Source: Candidatus Methylomirabilota bacterium (GTDB lineage Bacteria > Methylomirabilota > Methylomirabilia > Rokubacteriales > CSP1-6). Taken from it: a stretch of 64,000 nucleotides of DNA. The notes under the pieces were generated by a model. That model was not told the origin of the DNA. It did not search any database and was given only the letters and a program-made list of their open reading frames with translations. Numbering within the stretch: position 1 is the first letter of the stretch; the number at the start of each line of letters is the position of its first letter. The position numbers and the translations under genes were made by a program. The stretch spans positions 23,975 to 87,974 of the forward strand of contig DASTYT010000142.1 in NCBI GenBank assembly GCA_035764725.1, given 5' to 3'. Of this stretch, positions 1 through 11,373 are shown in pieces.

Positions 1-1
1 C

Positions 2-2064
<2,063 letters not shown>

Positions 2065-2068
<4 letters not shown>

Positions 2069-4920
2069 CGTCCCGGCCCCGGCCCGAGGCGACGTACCGC
2101 CTCCAGCTCCACGCCGGGTTCACCTTTCGCGACGCGCTCCGGATCGTCCCGTACCTGCGCGACCTCGGCATCACCCACTGCTATGCCTCGCCCTACCTCA
2201 AGGCGCGGCCCGGCAGCACGCACGGCTACAACATCATCGATCACTCCGCGCTGAACCCCGAGATCGGCAACGAGGAGGAGCACGACCGGTTCGTGGCGGC
2301 CCTTCACGCCCACGGTCTCGGCCTCATCCTCGACATGGTGCCGAACCACATGAGCGTCGCCACCAACGACAATGCCTGGTGGAACGACGTGCTGGAGAAC
2401 GGCCCCGCCTCGCGCTACGCGGGGTACTTCGACATCGCCTGGGAGGCGGCACCCCGCGCGCAGCTCCACAACAAGGTCCTGCTGCCCGCCCTCGGCGAGC
2501 CGTACGGCGACGCGCTGGAAAACGGCCGCCTCGCGCTCGTCTTCGAGGGCGGCGCCTTCGTCATCCGCTACGGCGAGCGGCGATTTCCGGTGGCGCCGCC
2601 GACCTACGCGCGTGTGCTCGAGCACCGGCTGGACGAGCTCGAGCGCGAGCTGGGCGCGGACTCGCCCGCGCTCGCGGAGTACCAGAGCATTCTCACCGCG
2701 GTCCGGAACCTGCCCCGCCGGACCGAGGTCGAACCCGCCCGGGTGGCCGAGCGCGCCCGCGAGAAGGAAGTGATCAAGCGCCGGCTCGCCGCGCTCGTCG
2801 CCGAGCATCCCGCCGTCGACGCGTTCATCGCCGGCACCCTCGCCCGCTTCAACGGCAGGCCCGGGGATCCCGCGAGCTTCGACCTCCTCGACGAGCTTTT
2901 GGAGCACGAGTGCTACCGCCTCTCGCATTGGCGGGTGGCGACCGACGAGATCAACTATCGGCGGTTCTTCGACGTCAACGATCTCGCCGCTCTGCGCATG
3001 GAGCGGCTCGAGGTCTTCGAGGCCACCCACGCCCTCGTCCTCCACCTGGTCGCGGAGGGCAAGCTCGACGGCCTGCGCATCGACCACCCGGACGGCCTCT
3101 TCGATCCCGGCCAGTACTTCCAGCGGCTGCGCGAGCGCGGCGTCCCCTACGTGGTGGCGGAGAAGATCCTGGCTGCGGGGGAGCCGTTTCCGGAGACGTG
3201 GGCGGTCGATGGCACGTGCGGATACGAGCTGATCAACGAGATCAATGGGCTTTTCGTCGACGGCGCGCAGGTGGAGGCGTTCACCGCGCTCCACGGCGCC
3301 TTCACCGGGGAGGATCTCTCGTTCGCCCAGGTGGCCTACGAGAAGAAGGTGCTCATCCTGAACACGTCGCTGGCGAGCGAGCTCCACATGCTCACGCATG
3401 AGCTGGACGAGCTCGCCCAGCGGCGCCGCGCCTCGCGCGACTTCACCTTCAACACGCTTCGGGATGCCCTGCGTGAAGTCATCGCCTGCTTCCCCGTCTA
3501 CCGCTCGTACATCGACGACGCCGGTCCCCGCGAGCTCGACCGCCGGCACGTCGAGACCGCGGTCCGCCGCGCCGCCCTGCGGAACCCCATCATGAGCTTC
3601 CGCGTGTTCCGCTTCATCCGCGACGTGCTGCTGGAGCCCCCGCCCGCCGGCGCCGAGGAGGATCGGGCGGAGCGGCGCCGCTTCGCGGGCACCTTCCAGC
3701 AGGTGACGGCGCCGGTCATGGCCAAGGGTGTCGAGGACACCGCCTTCTACGTCTACAACCGCCTCGTGTCCCTTAACGAGGTCGGTGGGGACCCCGGTCG
3801 CTTCGGGGTCAGCCCGGACGCCCTGCACCGGTTCTGCGCGGAGCGGCAGCGTGCCTGGCCGCACGCGCTCTCGCCCATGTCAACGCACGACACGAAGCGC
3901 AGCGAGGACGTGCGGGCGCGCCTCGACGTACTCTCGGAGCTCCCCGAAGCCTGGGGCGGGGCGGTGCGGCGCTGGCGTCGCCTCAACGAGCCGCAACGGG
4001 TGCGCGTGGACGACCTCGCCGTGCCCGACCCCAACGCGGAATATCTCCTCTACCAGACCCTCGTCGGCGTCTGGCCGCTCGAGGCCGACCCGGCGGTGGA
4101 TCCCCTGGCGGCGCGCCTCCAGGCCTACATGGAGAAGGCGCTCCACGAGGCCAAGGTCCACACGAGCTGGATCAATCCCAACGAACCCTACGATGACGCC
4201 GTGCGCGAGTTCGTCGCCCGCATCCTCGATCCGGGGAGGAGCCGCGCGTTCCTCGACGACTTTGGGACGTTCCAGCGCCGGATCAGCCACTACGGGCTCT
4301 TCAACTCCTTGTCCCAGACGCTGCTGCGCATCGCATGCCCGGGCGCGCCGGACACGTACCAGGGCACCGAGTCGTGGCGCTTCGACCTGGTGGATCCCGA
4401 CAACCGCCGGCCGGTGGACTATGCGCGGCTCCGGGCCATGCTCGACGATCTCGGACGCGCGGAGGCCACGCCCGGCCTCCCCCGCGGGAAGCTCGCCCGC
4501 GAGCTAGTGGCCGCGAAGGAGGACGGGCGCGTCAAGCTCTACCTGACGTCCCGCGCGCTCCGTTGCCGGCGCGACCATCCGGGCCTCTTCAGCGCCGGCG
4601 ACTATCTCCCGCTCACGCCGGCCGGCGAGCAGGCGGCGCATTGCTTCGCCTTCGCGCGCAAGGCCGGTGACGCCTGGGCGATCGCCGCGGTGCCACGGCT
4701 CCTCACGCGGCTCCTCCCCGAGCCGCCGCAGGCGCCGCTGGGGCCGGAGGTCTGGGGCGACACCCGGCTCCCGCTGCCGGAGATTCCGACGATGCGCTGG
4801 ACGAATCTCTTCACCGGCGAACGGCTCGATCCGGCGATGCGGAACGGCGTGGACGCGCTCGCGGCGGGCGACGTCTTCCGCGACTTCCCCGTCGCGCTCC
4901 TGCTCGCTCAGGCGCGGTAG
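2065..4920 (+). CDS. treY: Malto-oligosyltrehalose synthase TreY
   Basis: GH13 enzyme that isomerises the reducing-end glucose pair of maltooligosaccharides to an alpha,alpha-1,1 (trehalose) linkage. TreZ normally then releases trehalose. The predicted protein has 951 residues, normal to slightly long for TreY. It starts [15 protein letters not shown], the typical TreY N-terminus, which supports the GTG at 2065; the frame is open much further upstream, but that part is a shadow of glgX. Visible family motifs are [26 protein letters not shown] and [13 protein letters not shown]. The start overlaps the glgX stop by 4 bases, so translation is probably coupled. No treZ lies within the window; it may be upstream. 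The 3' end overlaps the convergent glycosyltransferase by 13 bases. Confidence 0.94.
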
Positions 4921-5900
4921 TACACCGTCCGCCAGGCGGTGAAGCGATGACGCCACCCCCGGAGCGACGGCATCCGCCCGCCCAGGTAGCGCGTGAGCCG
5001 ATCCGCGAAGATCGTAGCGCGCGAGGGATAGAGCTGAGTGAGGGGGCCCACGCGCGCGTTCACGCCCACGAGGTAACGCCGGAAGTCGTTCCGGGGCCCG
5101 CCCACGTCGATCGTCCACTTCTCTTCGATGTGGCGGTAGCTCGCCATGACCGCCGGGATGTCCCACTTCCAGCGGTGGAACGCCACGTCCATCGCGTGCT
5201 CGAGCAGCGGGGGATAGTAGAGGTACACGCAGGAGGCGGGCTCGAACATCATGCGGCGGCCCGCCCGGCTCAGGGTCAGGCCGGAGTCGATGTCGCCGCC
5301 CTCGCGCAGACGCTCGTCGTAGATGCCCAGCCCGAGCGCGTCCTCCACCACCAGCAGCTGGCAGTGCACCTCGCCGAAGTCGATCTCGCGGCGCACGAGA
5401 TTGGTGGTCTCGCAGACCTTCTGATGCTGGAAGCGCAGCTCCATGGTGCCGTAGGCCTTGCCGCCCTCGTGGGTGATGAAGAGATCGTTGCCGGCGGTGT
5501 GGATCTTGTCGTTCCCGTCCAGGATGAGGGGCACGACCTGGCTCGCCTCCGTCTCGCGCTGGCAGCGGAGCAGGGGCGCGAGCCAGCCCGGGCGGACGAA
5601 GACGTTGTTGTCCACACACACCGCCAGGCACGTGGTGGCCTCGCGGAGCGCGCGATTGCGCGGCTCGCCGGTGGTGCGAAAGCCCGGGTCGAGGATCAGT
5701 CGCGCTCGCCCGGCGAGGCGCTGCTCAAGGCGGGATCGAACGGACGCCGGGGCGCCGCCCATCGCCACGATGAGATCGTGCGGCTCCGGCGTGTTGGCCT
5801 CGAGATGGTCGAGACACTCGTCGGTGACGGAGAAGAGATCGCGCGGGGTGACGACGATTGTGCAGCGCTCGGTGGTGTGGGCCGGCGATGCGGGCTCCAT
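4908..5900 (-). CDS. Family 2-type glycosyltransferase
   Basis: Predicted cytoplasmic GT-A glycosyltransferase of 330 residues. It opens with the strand CTIVVTPRDLFSV and a helix carrying LEANTPEPHDLIV, the usual nucleotide-sugar fold entry. It continues with TGEPRNRALREA and VCVDNNVFVRPGWL, where DNN occupies the DxD-like metal/nucleotide position typical of rhamnosyl- and galactosyl-transferase-like GT2 enzymes. The C-terminal third is unlike standard families to my eye. A GAGGGAGG sequence precedes the ATG. The gene sits 15 bases downstream of the LLM oxidoreductase on the same strand, so they are probably co-transcribed. Donor and acceptor sugars cannot be read from the sequence. Confidence 0.78.
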   Translation of the reverse strand: MEPASPAHTTERCTIVVTPRDLFSVTDECLDHLEANTPEPHDLIVAMGGAPASVRSRLEQRLAGRARLILDPGFRTTGEPRNRALREATTCLAVCVDNNVFVRPGWLAPLLRCQRETEASQVVPLILDGNDKIHTAGNDLFITHEGGKAYGTMELRFQHQKVCETTNLVRREIDFGEVHCQLLVVEDALGLGIYDERLREGGDIDSGLTLSRAGRRMMFEPASCVYLYYPPLLEHAMDVAFHRWKWDIPAVMASYRHIEEKWTIDVGGPRNDFRRYLVGVNARVGPLTQLYPSRATIFADRLTRYLGGRMPSLRGWRHRFTAWRTVYYRA

Positions 5901-5915
5901 GGACAGGGCCTCCCT

Positions 5916-6830
5916 CTATCCCACCTCGGCGCGGATGCGTCCGTGCAGGGCGGCGAGCGCGTCCGCCATGGCGTCCACCGAGCGCGCGCCCGACTGGAAG
6001 AGCGCGGTGGCGTTCAGCGACACCCACTGAAAGCCCATGGCCTTGAGCTCGGCCACGCGCGCGACCACGCGGTCGGCCTCGGCATAGAAGCGCTTGCCCT
6101 CCGCGTCGCGCGGGGGCGGGGCCACCATGCTCTGCAGGCCGATCGACGCGGGATCGCGGCCCGCCGCCTCCGCGTGGCGCCGGATCGACTCGATGGACCG
6201 GCGCGCGTCCGCGGCATCGGTGATGCGGCTGGCCAGCCAGCCGTCGCCCAGACGCCCGACGCGCCGGAATGCCGCGTCGGAGTAGCCGCCGATCCACACG
6301 GGGATCTGTCGCCCCTGGGGCGGCTTGGGCTCCATGGCCATCGCGACCGCACGGTAGTGGACGCCCGCGAAGTCCACGCGCGCCTCGCCCCAGTACGCGC
6401 GCATGAGCGTGATGGCCTCGTCCATCCGCGCCCCGCGGGTGCGGAAGCTCTCGCCCAGCGCCTCGTACTCGGCCTCCTGCCAGCCCACGCCCACGCCGAG
6501 CCGCACGCGCCCGCCGGACAGCGTGTCGAGCGTGCTGACCTGCTTGGCCACCAGCACGGGCTCGCGCTGGGGCAGGACCAGCACCTCGGTGCCCAAGGTC
6601 ACGCGCGTGGTCACCGCGGCCAGGTGGGCCAGCGTCATCAGCGCCTCGAGGATCGGCATGCCGGCGTTGTACGGCCCGGGCGGCCGGCCCTCGATGGGAT
6701 GGCCCATGACCACGTGGTCGAAGATGTCGATGTGGTCGAAGCCGATGCGCTCGAGGGCGCGGGCCATCCGCTGCACGGCCTCGGGCCCCTCCCGGTAGGA
6801 CACGCTGGGAAACTCGACGGAGAGTTTCAT
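5916..6830 (-). CDS. LLM class F420/flavin-dependent oxidoreductase
   Basis: Luciferase-like monooxygenase fold (TIM barrel, F420 or FMN cofactor), 304 residues. The start MKLSVEFPSVSYREG is a typical first beta strand, so I use the ATG at 6830; an extension upstream to 6908 reads as non-coding. Recognisable elements are RIGFDHIDIFDHVVMG, TLGTEVLVLPQREPVLVAKQ, LSGGRVRLGVGVGWQ and PVWIGGYSD. These match the family annotated as probable F420-dependent oxidoreductases (TIGR03619-like). Substrate unknown. It lies upstream of a glycosyltransferase in the same direction and diverges from an outer-membrane protein gene across a 56-base gap. Confidence 0.88.
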   Translation of the reverse strand: MKLSVEFPSVSYREGPEAVQRMARALERIGFDHIDIFDHVVMGHPIEGRPPGPYNAGMPILEALMTLAHLAAVTTRVTLGTEVLVLPQREPVLVAKQVSTLDTLSGGRVRLGVGVGWQEAEYEALGESFRTRGARMDEAITLMRAYWGEARVDFAGVHYRAVAMAMEPKPPQGRQIPVWIGGYSDAAFRRVGRLGDGWLASRITDAADARRSIESIRRHAEAAGRDPASIGLQSMVAPPPRDAEGKRFYAEADRVVARVAELKAMGFQWVSLNATALFQSGARSVDAMADALAALHGRIRAEVG

Positions 6831-6886
6831 GGCTCGCCAATTAGCGCCGGGATGCCCGCCTATGTCAAGATTGGCCCCAGGTAACC

Positions 6887-8104
6887 ATGCGACGAGTCCT
6901 CGCGGCATGCTGCGGGCTGATGCTCTGGATCGGCGCCGTGCCGGCCCGGGCGGAGGACTCGGACGCGCTGCGCGGTTACTTCCAGTTGAAGCTCGGCGAC
7001 TCAGCGGTCACGAGCTCCGGCGTGCATGACTACTACGGGTTCGGCGTCGGGCTCAATCTCAACCGCTACGTGGGCGTGGAGCTCTCCGGCGATCACTTCG
7101 AGATCTTTCCCAAGGTCTCGGGCCGCGAGATCGGTGAGTACGGTGTCTTCGCCATTATGCCGCAGGTCCGGCTGCGCGTCCCGGTTCTGGGCGATCGGCT
7201 CGTGCCCTACGCGATCGCCGGCGCGGGTATCGCCGTGACCGACTTCAACGACCGCAAGTCGCCCGCCTTCGGCCTCGAGGTGAAAGATCAATCCACGACG
7301 CCGGTCGGGACCGTGGGCGCCGGGATCGAGTACTTCCTGGCCGACAACATCGCGCTGGGCGTGGAGTTCAAGTACCTCTTCGCCGGGGACCAGACGCTCA
7401 AGGTGGGCGGCGCCTCGCATCGCGTCAATGCCTCCACGCCGCTCGCCTCGTTCAGCGTGCGCATGTTCTACCCGGAGCTCCACCCGGCGTCGGTCGAAGC
7501 GGCGCCGGAGCCCGCGCCGCTCCGCCTTTACGGCGGCTTCCGGCTCGGCTTCGTGGTGCCGACCGGCACCGACATCGGCCCGGGGGTGGAGGCGCGTCCG
7601 ATGCCCTACGCGATCGGCGGAAAGCTCAACGAGCATTACGGCGTCGGGATCGGCCTGGACATCGGGCGCTACTTCGGGGTCGAGGTCTCGGTCGAGGGCT
7701 ACGAGGTCGCGATGGCGCTCAAGAACGTCGGCAGCGTGGGCGAGTACGCGCTCTACACCGTCGTGCCCCAGGCCCGCGTGCGCTACCCGCTACTGGACGG
7801 GCGCCTCGTGCCCTACCTCATCGGCGGCGTGGGCTACGGCTTCGTGGAGTTCAATGACCGCAAGCCCCGCGGCGCCGACTTGTCGATCAAGAACAAGGGC
7901 TCGTCCAGTTCGTATGCGGCCACCCTCGGCGCCGGCATCGAGTACTTCGTCACCCGGCGCATCGCCGCCGGCATCGAGTCGAAGTACAGCTACTCGCCCG
8001 GGCATCCGCTCCAGATCAACGACGGACCCGAGCGGGACGGCACCCTGCAGGGCGTGGTCGTCACCGCGGGGCTCCGCGTCTACCTCTTCGACTTCGGCCG
8101 GTAG
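6887..8104 (+). CDS. Outer-membrane beta-barrel protein with two tandem homologous barrels
   Basis: Exported protein of 405 residues with a classical signal peptide (MRRVLAACCGLMLWIG, then a cut after VPARA). The mature part consists of two homologous halves, roughly residues 28-200 and 205-405. Each has the same order of strand motifs: YYGFGVGLNLNRYVGVELSG versus HYGVGIGLDIGRYFGVEVSV, then GEYGVFAIMPQVR versus GEYALYTVVPQAR, then DRLVPYAIAGAG versus GRLVPYLIGGVG, then DFNDRK versus EFNDRK, then GAGIEYFL versus GAGIEYFV. Alternating hydrophobic residues and the terminal VYLFDFGR fit an 8-strand OmpW/OmpA-like barrel. An internal gene duplication is evident. Role unknown. Confidence 0.82.
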   Translation: MRRVLAACCGLMLWIGAVPARAEDSDALRGYFQLKLGDSAVTSSGVHDYYGFGVGLNLNRYVGVELSGDHFEIFPKVSGREIGEYGVFAIMPQVRLRVPVLGDRLVPYAIAGAGIAVTDFNDRKSPAFGLEVKDQSTTPVGTVGAGIEYFLADNIALGVEFKYLFAGDQTLKVGGASHRVNASTPLASFSVRMFYPELHPASVEAAPEPAPLRLYGGFRLGFVVPTGTDIGPGVEARPMPYAIGGKLNEHYGVGIGLDIGRYFGVEVSVEGYEVAMALKNVGSVGEYALYTVVPQARVRYPLLDGRLVPYLIGGVGYGFVEFNDRKPRGADLSIKNKGSSSSYAATLGAGIEYFVTRRIAAGIESKYSYSPGHPLQINDGPERDGTLQGVVVTAGLRVYLFDFGR

Positions 8105-8233
8105 CACATGGGAGCGTGGCGAGCGCGCGTGCGATGGAATCCCCTCGCCAGACCGATAGGTGTCTAGGCCCTTGGTCCCATGGCCGGCGCGGCGCGTGTG
8201 TCTTTAGGCTCGCTCCAGAGGAGGGAACCCATC

Positions 8234-8473
8234 ATGACGATCGTGCGACTGGCGATGGCGCTCCTGTTCGTCACCGTGCTCACCACCGGCTGCGCCTACT
8301 ACTACAAGGTCGTCGACACCAGTAGCGGGCAGGTCTACTACACTACGGACGTCGCGCGAGAGCCGAACAACGTCCGCTTCAAGGATGCGAGGACCGGCAA
8401 GGAGATGGTGATCCCGACGGCGAACGTCCAATCCATTACCCAGGACGAGTACCGGGCCGGGCTGGGCCGCTAG
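8234..8473 (+). CDS. Small predicted lipoprotein
   Basis: A 79-residue protein with a lipoprotein signal: hydrophobic segment LAMALLFVTVLTTGC, lipobox TTGC, lipidated Cys at residue 20. The mature part AYYYKVVDTSSGQVYYTT with a later KDARTGKEMVIPTANVQSI resembles small beta-rich periplasmic lipoproteins. A GAGGAGGGA sequence 5 to 15 bases before the ATG at 8234 supports this start over an in-frame upstream one at 8180. Its 3' end overlaps the convergent dehydrogenase gene by 38 bases. No specific function can be assigned. Confidence 0.8.
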   Translation: MTIVRLAMALLFVTVLTTGCAYYYKVVDTSSGQVYYTTDVAREPNNVRFKDARTGKEMVIPTANVQSITQDEYRAGLGR

Positions 8474-9341
8474 CCGGGCCGCGCGCGGTCCGCGGCGCCG
8501 CCTTGAGCAGCTCCGCGAGGGCCTCGGCCACCGCGGGCGGCGTCGCCGTGTCCTTGTAGGCGGCGAGGCGCTGATAGATGTCGGCGGCCGCCTCGTGGAA
8601 GCCGGCGGGAAGGCCGGCGTCCGCGAGCGCACGCGCGTCCTCCTCCATCTCGCCCACGAAGCGCCATGCCTTGCGCGCGTTGTCGTTGACCGCGCGCTGC
8701 GAGCGGGCGGGCAGATCCGGCTGGGAGAGCGCCCACTCCGCCAGCAGCGCCTCGTCCACCCCCTCGGCGAGCGCGTAGGCGCGGATCGCCATGAGCAGCG
8801 CCTGGCTCGCCTTGTTCCAGCCGCCGTAGGCGATCTTCAGCGCGGACGCGGCCGGCGGCGCGCCCGGCAGGACGATGGGCGTGACGGGCCCCGCCTCGAG
8901 CAGCCGCTTCACCGCGGCCGCCTCCGTCCCCGCCAGATAGATGCGCGCGGCGCCGGGCTTGCGGTTCGCGGGGCCGATGATGCCGCCGTCCACGAAGCGC
9001 CCGCCTGCGTCCTCGATGAGCCGCTTGATCGTCATGGCGGTCTCAGTGGCGATCGCGTTGGCGTCCACGAAGATCCCGCGGAAGCGGAAGCCCGCGACCT
9101 CGCGCGCCACGCCGAGGGCCGCGTGCGGCGGCGCCACCGACACGATGGTCGCGGCCTGCTTGGCGAGCGCCTCGAGCGAGCCCGCGTCGTCCAGGCCGAG
9201 CCCCGCCGCGCGCTCGCGCGTCTGAGCACCGCGGCCCGCGGAGGCCCACAGCACGCGGTTGCCGCTCGCCACCAGCGTGGCGCCGATCGCGGATCCCATC
9301 TCCCCAGGATGGAGGAGCCCGACCACCGGCCTATCGCTCAT
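8436..9341 (-). CDS. NAD(P)-dependent 6-phosphogluconate dehydrogenase-like oxidoreductase (DUF1932 C-terminus)
   Basis: Predicted 301-residue soluble dehydrogenase. The N-terminal Rossmann part starts VGLLHPGEMGSAIG, the variant dinucleotide loop of the beta-hydroxyacid dehydrogenase/6PGDH superfamily. It is followed by IVSVAPPHAALGVA and DANAIATETAMTI. The conserved GGIIGPANRKPG and the segment ALKIAYGGWNKASQALL match the 6PGDH-like family with a DUF1932 C-terminal helical domain; the Lys in GGWNK is the likely catalytic residue. The gene starts 9 bases after the LD-carboxypeptidase stop, so it belongs to that minus-strand unit. The tail overlaps the small lipoprotein gene convergently. Confidence 0.85.
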   Translation of the reverse strand: MSDRPVVGLLHPGEMGSAIGATLVASGNRVLWASAGRGAQTRERAAGLGLDDAGSLEALAKQAATIVSVAPPHAALGVAREVAGFRFRGIFVDANAIATETAMTIKRLIEDAGGRFVDGGIIGPANRKPGAARIYLAGTEAAAVKRLLEAGPVTPIVLPGAPPAASALKIAYGGWNKASQALLMAIRAYALAEGVDEALLAEWALSQPDLPARSQRAVNDNARKAWRFVGEMEEDARALADAGLPAGFHEAAADIYQRLAAYKDTATPPAVAEALAELLKAAPRTARGPASGPARPGTRPG

Positions 9342-9350
9342 CGCGGCCTC

Positions 9351-10313
9351 CTAGCTGACGCCCGGCTCGAGCAGGGTGAGGGTGCGCGCATCGGCGTCGA
9401 GCTCGCCGAGGCAGCCCACCGGCACCGTGGTCTGGTCCTCGACGTGTCCGATCATGAGTCCCGCCACCGCAGGGATCTTGAGCGTCTGGCACCGCTCGGC
9501 GAGGATGTCCTCGAGCACGCGGTTCTGGACGAAGGACGCCGACGGGCCGCCCTCGGTGAATTTTCCGAAGGCGAGGCCCGCGAGCCCGTCGAGTGCGCCC
9601 GCGAGCCACAGCTGGGTCAGCATCCGGTCGATCCGGTAGTGGGGCTCGTCCACGTCCTCGAGGAACAGGATGGCGCCGCGGAGATCGGGGAAGTACGGCG
9701 TCCCCACGAGGTGCGCCATCAAGCAGAGGTTCCCCCCGATGAGGGGGCCACGCGCGCGGCCCGAGACGAGCGTGGTCACGCGATTTTCCCACTCCACCTG
9801 ACCGGGCCGTGGCTCGAAGGCGGGCGGGGCGCCGAGGCGCACGGGCGCCCGAGGCGTCATGACCACCTGGGTGAGCTGCTCGAGGGTGTAGGGCGTGAAG
9901 GCACGCCACGCCACCGGGCCGTGGAACGACACGAGGCCGGCCTTGGTGTGGAGCGCCATGTGGAGCGCGGTGATGTCGCTGTAGCCGAGCAGGGGCTTGG
10001 GGTTGGCGCGCATCTGTCCGAAGTCGAGGAGGGGCAGGAGCCGCGAGGCGCCGTAGCCGCCCCGCGCGCACCAGACCGCGTCGATGCCGTCGTCGGCGAA
10101 CATGGCGTTGAGGTCGGCGGCGCGCGCGGCGTCGCCGCCGGCGAGATAGCCCTCGCGGTCGAAGAGATGGGCGCCCGGGCGGACGCGGAAGCCCAGCGAC
10201 TCGATGGTCTCGACGGCGAAGCGGAGCCGCTCCGGCTCGTTCGCCGCGGACGACGGCGCCACCAGACCCACGGTCTGTCCCGGCGAGAGTCGGCGCGGCC
10301 GGACCAGGCTCAC
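9351..10313 (-). CDS. LD-carboxypeptidase (peptidase S66, LdcA/MccF family)
   Basis: Serine peptidase of family S66, 320 residues. LdcA members trim the terminal D-Ala from muropeptide tetrapeptides during murein recycling; MccF members cleave acyl-sulfamoyl adenylates. The nucleophile Ser112 sits in LLGYSDITALH, and RGGYGASRLL and MIGHVEDQTTVPVG (catalytic His) are also conserved. No signal peptide is visible, so it is cytoplasmic. The start is GTG at 10313, overlapping the stop of the substrate-binding protein gene by 4 bases (GTGA), which implies translational coupling. Whether it acts on murein or on an antibiotic-like compound cannot be decided here. Confidence 0.9.
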   Translation of the reverse strand: MSLVRPRRLSPGQTVGLVAPSSAANEPERLRFAVETIESLGFRVRPGAHLFDREGYLAGGDAARAADLNAMFADDGIDAVWCARGGYGASRLLPLLDFGQMRANPKPLLGYSDITALHMALHTKAGLVSFHGPVAWRAFTPYTLEQLTQVVMTPRAPVRLGAPPAFEPRPGQVEWENRVTTLVSGRARGPLIGGNLCLMAHLVGTPYFPDLRGAILFLEDVDEPHYRIDRMLTQLWLAGALDGLAGLAFGKFTEGGPSASFVQNRVLEDILAERCQTLKIPAVAGLMIGHVEDQTTVPVGCLGELDADARTLTLLEPGVS

Positions 10314-11305
10314 TGGATGACGTCGTCGGCGCGCTTGAGGAGCGAGGCGGGCAGGGTGACGCCGAGGGCCTTGGCCGTCTTCACGTTCACGACCAGCTCG
10401 AACGCGGGCGGCTGATCCACCGGCAGCTCCGAGGGCTTGGCGCCCCTGAAGATGCGCGCCACGTAGTCCGAGGCGCGCCGGTACACGTCGCGCAGGCGCG
10501 GGCCGTAGGACACGAGCCCGCCCGCTTCCACGCTGGTGCGCGAGACGTTGATGTTAGGCAGCTTGCGCTGCACCGCCAGGTCGGCGATCTGAGCGCGATG
10601 CACGTATGTGAGCGGGTCGCCGAGCACGTAGAGTGCGTCGGCCCGCTCCCGCGCCGCCTGGTCAAACGCGGCATCGAAGTCAGCCGGTCCGCGGACCTCG
10701 AGGGGGAGCAGCGTGAGCTTCTGCGGCTGGGCCGCCGCGGGGATCTCGCGCGCGAGCAGCTCGCGGTGCGTGGCGTTGTCTGGATTGGCGAGCACGGCCA
10801 GCCGCGTGGCCTTCGGCGCCACTTCCTTCAGGACCTGCAGTCGCCGGCTGACGAGCACGTCCGGCGCGTAGGTCGCGAGGCCGGTCACGTTACCGCCGGG
10901 GCGCGCCAGGCTGCCGACCAGCTTCTGCCCCACGGGATCGGAGACGACGAGGAACACGACGGGGATGGTGCGGGTCGCGTCGGCGGCGGCATGGGCAGGC
11001 AGGGCGGAGGACGCGACGATCACGTCCACCTTGGCCCGCACGAGCTCGGCGGCGAGGGCGGGCAGGCGGTCGAAGCGGCCTTCGGACGAGCGCCACTCGA
11101 TCACGAGATTGCGGCCCTCGACGAAGCCCTGCTTCCTGAGCCCGTCGAGGAACTCCTCGAACAGCGCGCTTTCGGAGACCTCGAAGGCGTTGGCGAGGAT
11201 GCCGAGCCGATACGTGCGCCCGGAGGTCTGGGCGTCGGCGGTGAGGGCGAGGAGAAGCAGCACTCCGATCGCCATCCAGGAGATCCGGGCCGGTCGGGGG
11301 ATCAC
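10310..11305 (-). CDS. ABC transporter substrate-binding protein (ABC_sub_bind / TrpX-like)
   Basis: Periplasmic binding protein of 331 residues with a Sec signal peptide (SWMAIGVLLLLALTADAQ). The core YRLGILANAFEVSES, GLRKQGFVEGRNLVIEWR, IPVVFLVVSDPVGQKLV and LARPGGNVTGL are diagnostic of the ABC_sub_bind family (PF04392). I place the start at GTG 11305 because AAGGAG lies just upstream; the longer frame to 11728 has no support. No cognate permease or ATPase gene is next to it, so it is an orphan. The Shine-Dalgarno sequence lies inside a 7-bp hairpin (11314-11332), which may limit translation. Confidence 0.88.
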   Translation of the reverse strand: MIPRPARISWMAIGVLLLLALTADAQTSGRTYRLGILANAFEVSESALFEEFLDGLRKQGFVEGRNLVIEWRSSEGRFDRLPALAAELVRAKVDVIVASSALPAHAAADATRTIPVVFLVVSDPVGQKLVGSLARPGGNVTGLATYAPDVLVSRRLQVLKEVAPKATRLAVLANPDNATHRELLAREIPAAAQPQKLTLLPLEVRGPADFDAAFDQAARERADALYVLGDPLTYVHRAQIADLAVQRKLPNINVSRTSVEAGGLVSYGPRLRDVYRRASDYVARIFRGAKPSELPVDQPPAFELVVNVKTAKALGVTLPASLLKRADDVIQ

Positions 11306-11313
11306 GCGCGCTT

Positions 11314-11332
11314 CTCCTTGTGGTGCAAGGAG
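11314..11332 (-). promoter_or_regulatory. Hairpin masking the ribosome-binding site of the substrate-binding protein gene
   Basis: Read on the minus strand, CTCCTTG - CACCA - CAAGGAG forms a perfect 7-bp stem with a 5-base loop. The 3' arm contains the AAGGAG Shine-Dalgarno sequence about 8 bases before the GTG start at 11305. In mRNA this would sequester the ribosome-binding site. Function is inferred only from position. Short perfect hairpins also arise by chance in GC-rich DNA. Confidence 0.4.
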
Positions 11333-11373
11333 CCTAGCCCGGCGGGGGCGGGAAGGGCAAGCGGTATCGAGAG

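Noticed and set aside
4947-6884. A 645-codon plus-strand open frame across two minus-strand genes
   Set aside because: It is antisense to the glycosyltransferase and LLM genes, which have clear motifs; its composition is His/Arg/Ala-rich as expected for a shadow.
8595-10415. A 606-codon plus-strand open frame
   Set aside because: It spans antisense to a dehydrogenase and an LD-carboxypeptidase with complete motifs; no family features of its own.
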